DNA from: Montifringilla adamsi
Lineage: Eukaryota > Chordata > Aves > Passeriformes > Passeridae
Assembly (NCBI GenBank): GCA_017590115.1
Contig: JAGGNK010010225.1
Span: 9,040,834-9,104,833, forward strand
Length of the DNA stretch: 64,000 nt
Direction: 5' to 3'
The stretch's first letter is position 1. Each line of letters begins with the position of its first letter. The translations under genes were made by a program, and so were the position numbers. Shown here in pieces: positions 40,601-52,300 of the stretch. The notes under the pieces are model-generated. The model saw nothing but the letters and a program-made list of their open reading frames with translations. It searched no databases and was not told the origin of the DNA.

Positions 40601-43600
40601 GGTTGTGCACAGCACTGCTTGCATGGCATCCTTCTCAGGATGCAGGCAGGCATCTCCCATCCTGCAGCTCAGACAGCTGCACACAGCCTCTGGCACACAC
40701 CTCTCTTCACGTGTCTCACGTGTGCTGCTGGGCCACACAATCCACGTCTTCTTCTTCCACACTGTGTGCAGGTGAAGGAAGGAAATAACACAACCAATGG
40801 CAACATTTCTACTTCACCTAATAAAAATATATCACAGCAGCCTTTCCATCTAAATTAAGGTGCTTATTAGCCTTTGGGATCTTAAAAATTCAAGTTACAC
40901 TCGTGCAACTCTTGAAGTACTACTAATAACCTCTGCAATTAATGCATGTGAAGAATATCAGACAAATCTATGATGACTGTAAAGTTAAAAAATTGCTCCA
41001 GTCTGAATTTTTTGCTTCTGTTATCAATAGCTTAATTTATTGCAACTTTGTGACTTTTTTGAAGAAACAATCAAGGATTATAAATAAAAGTGAACACTGC
41101 TATTGATATGTCAGCATTAGTTCTGATATTATTAACAATAGCCATGAGTGCATAATCCAGCAGAAAAGGGGGCTGAATTTTAATAGACATGTTAACAACA
41201 TCTGTCAGCATTTATTGCCCTATTGTGGCCACGTAAAGAGCCTTATTGGCAGAATGTGTAAGTGAGGAAATCTGCTATGCTGTTGTAGCCTGCCATTCTC
41301 CTGAAATATCACTTTGCTCAGGAGAAGCTAAGGTATTCTAGTTACAAAAAGAAATAAATAAAAATACAAGAGAAAGGCTTCTCCAACCTATGTCACGTAG
41401 TAGAGAAACAAGTAAGTTCTGCAGCAAGCCAAGATTTTTTCTACTCCTTGATTTTTGCATAAGAGTCTTCTAAAAGGTTTTTATTATAATTAATAAAACT
41501 GAAGCCCACAGTGAGGAATGCAAGAACATAACAAAGAAAAAAAAAAGCAAACAGAAGAAATGAAACCACTCTCAGAACACAGCAACAAACTACATCTCCT
41601 CTCAGCAGCATCCAGAGGGAAGTACCCCATGTCCTCAGGCTCCTCAAGGAGATTTTGCAGAGCCCCAGGATCATCTTTTCTGAACTAGAAAAAACTGTTC
41701 TTACATCTAGGATCAAGAAAGCATTCTCCTTTCTGTCTCTCTCTCCCCCTTTTTAAACTCAGCAGTAATCTTACTGCCATACTGGTAAAAACATCAAGCA
41801 GGCTTGTTTCCTGTTTCAATGTTATTCTTGAAGTAGGCTGCAGTAAGAATCTGATTTTCATTGGGCTATTATTATTTGCAGCTGTGTGACCTTTTTAACC
41901 CTCTTTTAAAAGTGACATTTCAGCCTTCAACCTCAAGCTGTCTAAATGTTGCAGGGTTTTGAGGCCTCTGATTAACAGAGGAAAAAGAACCGATGGGGAG
42001 GTGTATACTACAACGTGTCTAATGCAGGTCAGTGCACCCATCCTGCCATTTGCACAAGTGAGTAATTACACTCTTATAAGCAACCTGTTTGTTGAAATTA
42101 ATCACCTGGGTTCATGCTTGCAAGACAGGTTTCTTCAGCCTGGTGTGACCAAGGTCACTGAGATTTCCAAACACAGGTACAAAGCACACAGTCTCTAGCG
42201 TTAGCAGCGCTACGCAGAGACATGAGCAATAAATGAAACCTGTTTTTTAGGGTCACGGGCACAATGTTTAAAAAGTGAGAGGAGACATGGTTACACTGCA
42301 CTTGTGAATGGCAAAGAACCCCATCAGTGTATGCAGCATTTTAAACTGCTAGTCGTGGCTATTCAATACCGTGCTATTTATAGATAATTAGAGCGTTATT
42401 AGAAATGCTATTAAGGCTTGTTGCTTTTGGAAGTGCAATACACGCAGGATTAATGCCCACGGTTGTTCCCAATACATACTTGCTTGAGCAAAGCCAATTT
42501 GAAGCAGCATTGTGCTGGAACGGTGCACGGTGGTTTTTCTCAGCGTGGGCTTTTCAGTGGAAGTGCTTGTTTTCTGAGCTAGCATCACGCTTTCCACATG
42601 CAGGCATACAGGCTCATTATCACAGCCCTGCCTGCTTCAGCTGCTACAACGAAGGGTCTGTCAGCATTTCCATTAGAAACCCCCTGGTTTCAGGATTAAA
42701 GCATTTCCAAATGGTTCTGGATGTTGGAAAGCAATTTGTGTCTGGAGTCCCCAAGAAGGACTTTAATATGATGCACATTTGAGCTGGGGCTTGAGCCCTT
42801 GCTGGTACTCCAGTGAAGGTTTTAGGCTTGCATTTATGACATTTATGTGTGGAAAAACACTCAGCTTGGTCCTTTACTCATTTATTTTAAAAGAAGAGAG
42901 GCCCATAAATCTTCAGGCAGAGCCGAGGGCTCTCAAAAAGCAGCTGATGTGTGAATTGCCTCAACAGCAAGCAGCCTTCCTTCAGTCCTTTCCCTGTGGC
43001 TGGCATCTGTGAAGTCACTGGCCACTGGCACACTTCAGGATCATTTGCAAACAGAGTATCAAAAAGATTATTTTTTCATGCTTCTGAACACCCTAGTTCT
43101 TTTTAAACGGCCACACAGTTTACTTATTGCCTGCCTGAACAAAACCCAGTGCTGGGAAGGCTCCCCAACAGTACTAAGGTTTTGTCCCTTCTCTCTCTTA
43201 CAGGTACATGCATTTACCTTCAAATCAGCCAAGAGAGAAAAGTTTTTGGTCCCCTAACTCAGCATTTGTCCACTAAAACCCACTGTTTCTGTATCAAAGA
43301 AAGCCAAATAGCTGCTTCCCAACTTCCTTCTGCTTATGCAGAGCTGCTTTTTTCTCAAGAAAGAGCATAACTGGGGATAACTAAGAGAATATGGGGCAAA
43401 TATAGGATATTTCAAAACAGAACAAGAATGAATGTTGGAAAACTCTGGAATTAAGGAGGTGGGGGAAATACAGGAAGAAAGAACCACAAGGGGACTGGAG
43501 GCAAGACACCAGTGGAAATGCAAAAAAGACAGTGGAAGGACTGCAAACCAGGGCTGAGGTAGAGGAGGGAAGGAAAAAGGATACCTCTGATAAAGAAACT

Positions 43601-44597
43601 CAAAATAGAAAGCAGATGACCTAGTGCCTTCCCACGTAGCAGCAGCGTGAGAGCCCAACACTGTGTATCACCCATGCAAGTACTTGGCAGAGGGCACAAT
43701 TTGTCCTTTGCACTGGATGATCAGTCTCTCAAGTCTAGTGGAAATGCATGACTCTAAATAATTACATTCCTTGGACTCCCCATTTCAGTATAGGAAACCC
43801 ACCACAGATTCACTTGCTACAGGCCATGGAATTACTAAGAACAGGCCACAGAAGACAAAAATGGGAATAGAACAGAGGTGGAAAGTGACTTTAAAATGAA
43901 AACACAAAAAAAAAAACCCACAAAAACCTAGCTCTTTTGAAAACAGTTCATGAAAGTTATCTCAGCACAGAAATATTCTATAGGAGAAATAAGATCTTTA
44001 TAGGGCAAGATGGCTATTATTTCAATTCTGGAAAAACACTTTGAGGAATAATGTGGTTATTTTGCACTCTGTGATTGGCCAAACAGGGCCAGCCTAACCT
44101 GGAAATGGCCCAGGCTTGTAGTTCTGCAACTGTCCCCCACTGATGGCATTTGCAGAATAACCCTAATACCTGCTGTCCCTAGTTACAAGTCTGAAACAAC
44201 ATGAGAGACCAGACTGGAACCTCACTGACAGCACCAAGGTTTGCTTAACAGAACAAGCAGCAGCACAAGCTGCACCAAGGTAAGGAAAAGGCTCTATTCA
44301 ACAACAGCATTTCACACACCAACAGAGAGAAGCACTACCTGAAGCACCTCTCCATTTTCCCTACATGCAATATTCCTGCTTTCCAGGGCTGGAAATTCAA
44401 GCTGCTGAAGTAAAACCAGTATCTGGGTCTATGGATTTGACAAATGTTAGGGAGAACACCAAATGTCCATGGATAGTCAAGCAGCATCTGAATGTCAACT
44501 TTATTCACAACATGAACAAATACTGTCATTGTCCTGTATCATCAGACATTTAACTGAAGTGCTCATGTCAGAAGACTAAGTTAGACATGAGGGTCTT

Positions 44598-44856
44598 GAA
44601 AGGGAGGGAAGGAAGAAAGGAAGGATGGAAGAAAAAAGGGGAGGGGAAGAGGAGGAAAAGCAGGGGGAAATGGGGAAAAGCAGAAGAAGGAAGGGGAAGA
44701 AGTGACAGAAGGGAGAAAAAGGAAGGGAGGAAATGGGAAGAAAGGGAGGAAAGGGAAGAAAGAGGAAAGGGAGAAAAAGGAGGAAAGGGAATAAAGGGAG
44801 GAAAGGGAATAGAGGGAGGAAAGGGAATAGAGGGAGGAAAGGGAGGGAAGGATGGG
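44598..44856 (+). repeat. Purine-rich tract with GGGAGGAAAGGGAATA subrepeats
   Basis: About 260 bases are almost entirely A and G on the plus strand. Toward the right end the unit GGGAGGAAAGGGAATAGA repeats in tandem (about 44785-44850). The left part is irregular GGAAG/GGGAAA. The lysine/glutamate/glycine-rich open frame across it is a composition artefact. Confidence 0.95.
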
Positions 44857-45765
44857 CTATGTTAGAGCAAGACTGAAAAGTGGCAAATGCTTTAAAAGGT
44901 GTGCTACAAAAGGAGTCTGCACTATTTTAAAAGCTTTAACACTGAGGTTTCTTTTACCGGATGCATTGTGATAACACAGTATATAATGTAATGTGCCGGA
45001 TGTACATGGTGACAATATACCCTTATTTAGGTCACTGTCCATCTCCCAAATTGTTCTGCAGAACTGCAAAACAACTGCAATAACACAAGTGGCAGGAATC
45101 TTGCTTTGAGAGACCACCACTAATACCCAGCATTTTAAAGGAAAAACATATCTGCTATGCTCTTTATGAGCAAGTCTTGGCTTCTCCCTGTACATGACAG
45201 AGTCCCTTGGGGCAAAGCATGTGCACAAAGAAGTTAAAACCACCATTAGCTGAAATCAATATTTACTACCAAACTCTTGAAAGATTTAAAGGAGAAGATA
45301 CATGCAGAGAATGCCATTTCAGGTTCATACAGTCATTACTAACATGGATCTGATAGCACCCACTCTCCCTCACTACCAATTTTTAGTGGATTACACACTT
45401 AAATACACTTCAGTGTGATATTTGATTCATTACAAAGTTGCTAATAATATAAGAATGGTCTGCTTAGAATTGCATTTACAGTTATTTTTCAGGCAAAGGG
45501 ATAAAAAACAACAGAAAATTCTTAGCCCATGAGAAAGTCTGCCCCAATTTTAATTCATCTTCAAAAGGTTACCAATATTAAGTGAGGTGAGTAGTCTGTC
45601 TTCTACAAATCCCTCCACAAACACAGCCCCACTCCCGGAGCTGTGGCAGTCACTGTGCTTCATGTCCATGGTTTCTATGCCAAGAGAATTATCGTGGGGG
45701 TATGAAAGAAAAACAATGAGGCTTCAGATCAGCAAGATGGTTCACCATGCCTATTGCTATGAAAC

Positions 45766-45821
45766 AAAAAAAAAAAAAAAAAAAAAAAAAAACACCCTTA
45801 CTTCAAAAAAAAAAAAAAAAA
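45766..45821 (+). repeat. Pair of long A homopolymers
   Basis: Runs of 27 A (45766-45792) and 17 A (45805-45821) are separated by a 12-base spacer. No retroposed gene or SINE body was recognised upstream of them. Confidence 0.95.
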
Positions 45822-47400
45822 CAAGCATTATGCACTGGAGAAGATCTCCAGGAAGCCTGAAAGGGCAGAAAAGGCAACTGCAACTGTGGCGAGAGATGAA
45901 GCCCATGAAGCAGAGGGTGTCAATGATGAACTCCCAGTAACATCTGGCACATAACCTAATCTTTTGGGACTTTCCAATGCTGGCAGATAAGTGTGTTGTC
46001 TGTCCCTTCAAAGGCTGACCTCATTTCTATCCTTGGGTTAATGGCATGCAAAGCTCTCTGCTACACTTACTTTTCACTCTTCCTCCTGACCCAAAGAGTT
46101 ATTATTAAACACCAAACAACTCTGCCTATTGTTGTAGTTTGCATACAATTTAATTAAGAGTTTTCCCTCCAGGAATAATATTGACTGAAGGTTTTTGTAG
46201 GGTTGTTTTGGTTTTTAAGTGTACTGTAACTGCAGTATGCTAATTGCTTTGGTTTACGATACACAAATAGATAAAAGAATTCACCTAACTTGCATGCAAA
46301 TAAACACTTGGATTTCCAAAGGGAAGGAAGAAAAAAAAAAAGAAAGCATTAAAGATATCCTGGGGGAAACAACAACACAAGGCTGCTTAGCTGACTTTCA
46401 TACCAGAAGCAGTTAGGGGCTTTAACACAAGCTTTGAAAATTCTGCCAGCCCAAATTTTCCTTCCATATTTTATTATATAAAATAATGCCTAAACCAGAA
46501 CTCTGCAAACAAACTTTCACATTTTATGAATAAAACTCTGCAATTCTGTATGTTTAAAATAATTTTAAATTAGGACCAATCTCCCTTTTTTCTCTTTTTT
46601 TTTTTTTTTTTTGCTTTATAGTTAACATACAAGACAGTTTAAGATTTTCATTACATAGAAAAATGAGGCTATTAATAAACCAGCCACAAGCCATTAATTA
46701 TTAACTTTCACCAATTTTTAATAGCCATTTTTAGGGATTTTTTTTTTTTTTTTAGTTGTGAAACCCCTCTTTCTATAAAATGACCAAAAAAAAAAAAAAT
46801 CCTGAATCAAACCTTCAGTGTTCACTGTTCCTGGCTATAAGATAAAATCCTCTGGGGTAACAAATCTCCGCTGAGGACACTAGCAGCCCACAGGTCCCCT
46901 CAGGCAGTACTCAGCACTAGAGAGTTTTAGACACTAAAAACTGAAAACTGTTCTTTTCAGCCCTGACAAATCAAGGGCAGGCTGATTTGCAGCACTTTAA
47001 ACATTGTGTGTGTGAAGTTGCTCACATCCTCAAACACACACACTTCGTCTTCAGACACATCTCTCACCAGTCATATAACTAGTTTTACTAACAGCAGTGT
47101 AACAACCTATTTTTGGTAAGTTTTATTTGGATTTAGGCTTATCCATATGTTTTTAGGAAATCAAAGATGGAATCATCTTGCTGTCAAAATACCTTCATAG
47201 AAATAAGAGGCTCTGAGTTCTGAGACTGGGTTAAAAAGCTGCTTCCAAATCATCCATTGCATTGAGTACAGCACAGTGTATTTAGACTTTGAAAGGGCAG
47301 TACACAAATAAAGCAGTAAGCAAGTATTTATTTGAACTAATAACCCAGGAAAAAAAAATAAACTCGAAGCTGCAGACATTAAAACAAGTGTTTATATTTT

Positions 47401-47755
47401 CATAGAATCATATAATATTTTGAGTCAAAAAGTACATCTAAAGGTCATCTAGTCCCTGCAATAAAGTAGGGCCATCTTCTACTAGATCAGAGCCCTCGAA
47501 CCTGACCTTGAATATTTCCAGGGATGGGGCATTCACCACCTCTCTGGGAAATCTGGTCCAGTATTTAATAATCCTCATTGTAAAAAACTTCTTCCTTACA
47601 CCTACTCTAGGTTGATCCTCCTTCAGTTCAAAACCATTAACCCTTGTCCAATTTCAACAGCCCCTGCTAAAAAGGTTGTCCCCATAAGTTGTGGCTCACT
47701 TATACCTTACAGCCACCTCTTTATGGAAGTTGTTTGTGAGACTGGAGTCTTCCAG
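47401..47755 (-). mobile_element. CR1 LINE, 5'-truncated 3' end
   Basis: On the plus strand the element begins CATAGAATCATATAAT, the reverse complement of the ATTCTATG-type tail that ends avian CR1 elements. It continues with the diagnostic CR1 3'UTR phrases 'AAGGTCATCTAGTCC', 'TCCAGGGATGGGGCATTCAC', 'CTCTGGGAAATCTGGTCCAG' and 'AACTTCTTCCTTACACCTA'. The sense strand is therefore minus, the same as CREB5. Only the 3' few hundred bases are present, which is usual for CR1. Many substitutions relative to the consensus as I remember it suggest an old insertion. The 5' limit near 47755 is approximate. Confidence 0.92.
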
Positions 47756-49277
47756 CTTATTAAATGAGTTAAAAATATGAACTGGAAGAATAATTCACAA
47801 TAGTTAATGAAAGCTTTTCGGGGGAGGCAGGGCAGGTATTTTAGACTCAGTATTCTGGAGTACCTGAGGTGCCATCAGCAGAAACAGGACATTGTCCCAT
47901 GCAGGTATCACCAACAAACAGTGCCCTGCTGCAGGCACAGCTGCTCCCAGGGCTCTGAAGGCAGACACTACCAAGGCCCAGCACCAAAACCACCAGGAGC
48001 AGCAAGCAATGCCCTGGGTTGACAGGCTCAGCAGAGAAGCCCCTCTTCCCCTACCATGACACAGGCTGGTGGCAGAATCCCCAGCTGCGCCTCCTTCCAG
48101 CCAGCACCAAAGAGGAGGCTGAGGACTATCTGCCCCAGCAATTCAGGTACCTGACTTGGGAAGGGAACAGAATGGCCCACAAACTGCCTGGCAGTCATCC
48201 AAAACAAAACAAAAAGCCCAGACCATCTTGTGCTGCTCCCCCTGCCCTCCTGCAGACCCCCCAGCTAGGCTCTGGCTGCCTGCTCTGCCCTGGATGTGTC
48301 CACAACCCTTGGATCAAGCTTCTCAACCATTAAAGGTCTGGACCCAGGAGAGGGGCTAACTTTGATGGGAAGCCAACACAGGTCTTCAAAGGCTTTACTG
48401 CAAAAATATGCTTTCTTTGAGCACAAAAGTGGTGATCCGTCTCCTCTCCTCGGGCGAGAATGCTCTAGAAGTACTCCTGAGGGTTGGAGGTGCTCTTCCA
48501 GTCCCCAGCACTAAAAATGCCCTGCAAATACATTTGCTGCATGTGAGACAAACAAGTCTGCCTCCCTCTCCATACCTAGAAGAGCAGTTCAAACATCAGC
48601 ATCTCAGAGGCGCTCCAGGATAGGCAGAGACATGCCAACACCCATGGCTGGTGCTGCTCTGGCTGCTTTGTTCCCTGGTTGGGGAGGTGGGATGGATCCT
48701 ATCCTGACACCCTGATGAGCCCCTTGAGGCTCTCGCCCCCAGGGAGACCCCCGTGGTGCCTGCTGGTGGTCTCCACTGGAGAGCAGCAGCACAGCCCAAG
48801 GCACTTGTGGGGATGCTGCTCAGCTGCTGGTCCCTTGGGAGCACTCCACGGCTCTGTAACGAAACCAGACAGGTTATACACAGCCTGTGTTCTTCTGCCC
48901 AGTCAGACCTCTAGCCCTACCTCAAGGAATGAGAGATTTGGGATTCAGAAGGGACATAAATGCAGCTATTGCTCCACTGACACCTGACAAGAAGGGGACA
49001 TCTGACATGGGCTGCTACCCTGTCCTCAACTAATACAGCAACTGCAAAGCGAACTGCTACCAGTGGCTGGGCACAGGGATGAGTCTGCCTTCCAGAATCA
49101 GCTGAAACAGCACCCCTCATTGGCAAATGTCCATGCAAACTATGGGATACACTCCCAGGAGCAGAGAGAGAGTTCTGCACTCCAGGAGTGACTGTGCTTG
49201 TCTGTGTGCATAGACATGCAAGTCTGTGGGGTAGGTGAGAGTGTGCTAAGGGACCTTTCCTTTTCTCCTTTAGGGAT

Positions 49278-49320
49278 GCAATATAAGTCAGCAATATAAG
49301 TCTCCTCAGCAATATAAGTC
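49278..49320 (+). repeat. Three copies of GCAATATAAGTC
   Basis: Identical 12-base units lie at 49278-49289, 49291-49302 and 49309-49320. The last two also share the flanking TCTCC. It is a local duplication in intron 1. Confidence 0.95.
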
Positions 49321-52300
49321 TCCAGAACCCTTCTTAGAACACTGCTGTATCACTTTTAAAAAATTAGCCTTTCTGGTCGATGGATTATTGCCTTGGTGAA
49401 GGAAGCAGCACATCAAAATGAAGCAATTCCTAATCAGTGACTAGCCACAAATGTCTGGCCGTGACCAATCCATAACTACAAACAAGAACCTTAAAAACTG
49501 GCACATATGAAAAAATTACTACTTTTCCTAACAAGAATGAGGCAACGTGAGGGGTAATTCTCTGTAGGCTGTACATTCACAACCTGTGAACTACTCACAG
49601 CAACTTATAACGTACTGCAAGTGTAAAGCGGTGAAATTCAAACAGCTCCAAAAACCACAGATTTGTAACTTGTGCTTATGTAAATACACAGCTTTCAAGC
49701 CTCAGCCATCCTGGCCATAGCTCTTCTGGGAAAAACGAAAAAATCTTGGCTAAGGTTTTCAAGAGCAAGCAGTGATACTGAGCGCCTCCAGTTTTTATGT
49801 GTCCAATCAGAAATACTTTAAAAGGCTTCATTTTCAACTCCTGCTGCACACACCCTCTTCCAATTACATCCCTTTAGGGAATATTTATCTTTGAAAGTAA
49901 GCAAATAAGGAAAAGTCGGACACATACCCATTATTTTGTTCATTCTTCTCTCAGTAGTCTCTCTAACACAAAGATGTAATACTATGCCAAAATTATAGAC
50001 AAGAGGCTAAAGAACACATTTTTAAAGACTGATTTTAATTCTTTTTAACAGAGCTGAAAGATGCTTGCAATAACAATTAACTGCAAGAAGTTTTAAATAT
50101 ACTTTATCTGTAGTTTCATTCTAGAAGATTCTAGCTTACATGACCTATCACAAGTCATGCAAAGTTGGTGGCAAAGTCAGGAAATAAATACATATATATT
50201 TATAGTTACAATGTACTGATTAACTACAAGATCATTATTTTGGGAATGGACTGCATAGACTGATCTGGCTTTCTGCATTTTTAATTAATATAATTTATCT
50301 CATTTTGAACTAGGGTGCAGAGAATCATGACTAACGAATACTTTGTATGAGAACTTAAAATAGAATTTTAAAAAAACTTAAAAAGCTATTTCAACATACA
50401 ATTGCCTCAGTTTCTAAAAAAGAGAATTTAATATATAAGCTGTTTTGAAGGCCTAGCAAGTATATGAATACATAATTCCTTTTCCCTTCCTTGCAAGAAC
50501 AGAAAATCACTGAGATTTGTACCAGGACAGTGAAAAACATAGCCTTATTTTGAAAGTAATCCAAATGTAAGCATTCACATTCCCTAGTAACACAGATACT
50601 ATAATCCAGTACACCAAAAAAACCAAAAAAAAAAAAAAACCCACCCAAAAAAACAAAAACCAAAGAGCACACAGATTACACAGATTCACTAAACCTACTG
50701 CTATCTACATGCCTGTAAGGCAAACATGCTACAGATGTCTTCTACCGACTGCCCAGATCTCTGTACACTTCACAGTACATACACTATAGAGGCAGCATAA
50801 TCAGAAAATAAAGGCATAATTGAGGTGGCAGTGTCCCAGCAAAGGCAGATTTCACAGGGCAGTAATATCAGTGACTGTCTCCAATGAAGGGATTATGAAT
50901 GAAGGCTTCAGTATTGGGAAAGGCTTTTTGAAAGACACTTTGATCCTAAGCACTTGACACATCCTCCCAGTGTATCATCTGCCTCCAATCAGTCACCTGA
51001 GGAGTCAGGAATTTTCTCAGAAAGCCATATTACTGCAGCATACTCCTTTCCAAGTGTTTGCTAATGATATGAAGGCCATTAAGTCTATATACTCTAGTTG
51101 TCATAATCTTGTGTGACATCGTATCCAATATTTTTATAGGTAAGGCTAACTTTTCTTCATAGAAAGAGCTATTTTTATGGTCAGCTACAGATACTGACTA
51201 ATGCTTTTGCATTTATCAATGCCACAAATAGCTTTTTGAATATTAATGCTAGAATTTCTTTCAAGACAGTAAGTGGCAATTATAAATAGGTGCTATTATC
51301 TTCTCATGTGTCAAAACAGGCAAAAAAATATTTAACACATATTTTGTTTGGATCATCCAAATAATACAATTCTTTGCATAATTCTGGAGAATAAAAAAAT
51401 ATTTGGGGAGCATTAAGAACAAACAGAATTTTCATGAATCTCCTTCCAAGCACTACCATCCATCTCCTCTAGCAGACTTGTAAGCTACACTTGCCTCCTT
51501 CTCCTTCATGTTCTCCTTTCTCAAGCACCGCCTTGGTCTGAAATGAAGAAGCCTCTGATCTTGGATCCTTCATTTTGCATTTACATATATAACAGTTTAT
51601 TTTATACGGTTTTGTATGACATCATAGCATGCATTTGCCTGTAGTACACAGCGCTTTATGAACTTTTTGTTGCTAGAAGGCCCAACTCCAAGGCACTTTA
51701 ATACTACACTAATACATCTCGTGTTTCCTTGGCTGACCTAAAAGTTATCTCCTTTATGTAGACAATGGTAAAAAAAGAAGCAGCAAAATATCTCTACTCA
51801 TGTAAGAACATCTGGGCTAACTAACCAATCTAAAATACAAGGGTCTCTTTTGGTATCACTTCACAAATAACAAAAACATATGTGGAGATACAGGCTGCAT
51901 CTTCTACTTGAAGTTAACCTGGAAAAAATCCACTGAGTGTTACCTGAGCTCTAACAAACATAAAAGAGCAAAGATCAATACATTGAAAGCTTATTTCATT
52001 TCAATCAATTGTATGTGAGCATTATTCACAGTGCTGGTCTTGTTTCCAGCACTAATGCTTAGCTCTTTAAGTGGACTCTACATCTTTCTCTATAGACTTC
52101 AATCTTAGGTACAAGGACTGAAATTAATCACTTTGGCAAGCAAGTGTCAGACCAAAGGAAAAAAAGTTTGTTATTTTGGTCCTTAACACTAACAAGAAAC
52201 TAAAGGAAAGCAGTTCATTTTTTTAAAAAAGTACTTGCTGTCTTTTTTTCTTAATATCTTTCTCTGGCAATATCATTCCTATTCTCATATTTTCCTGCTG

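Noticed and set aside
44587..44865. Lys/Glu/Gly-rich open frame
   Set aside because: It is an artefact of the purine-only tract.
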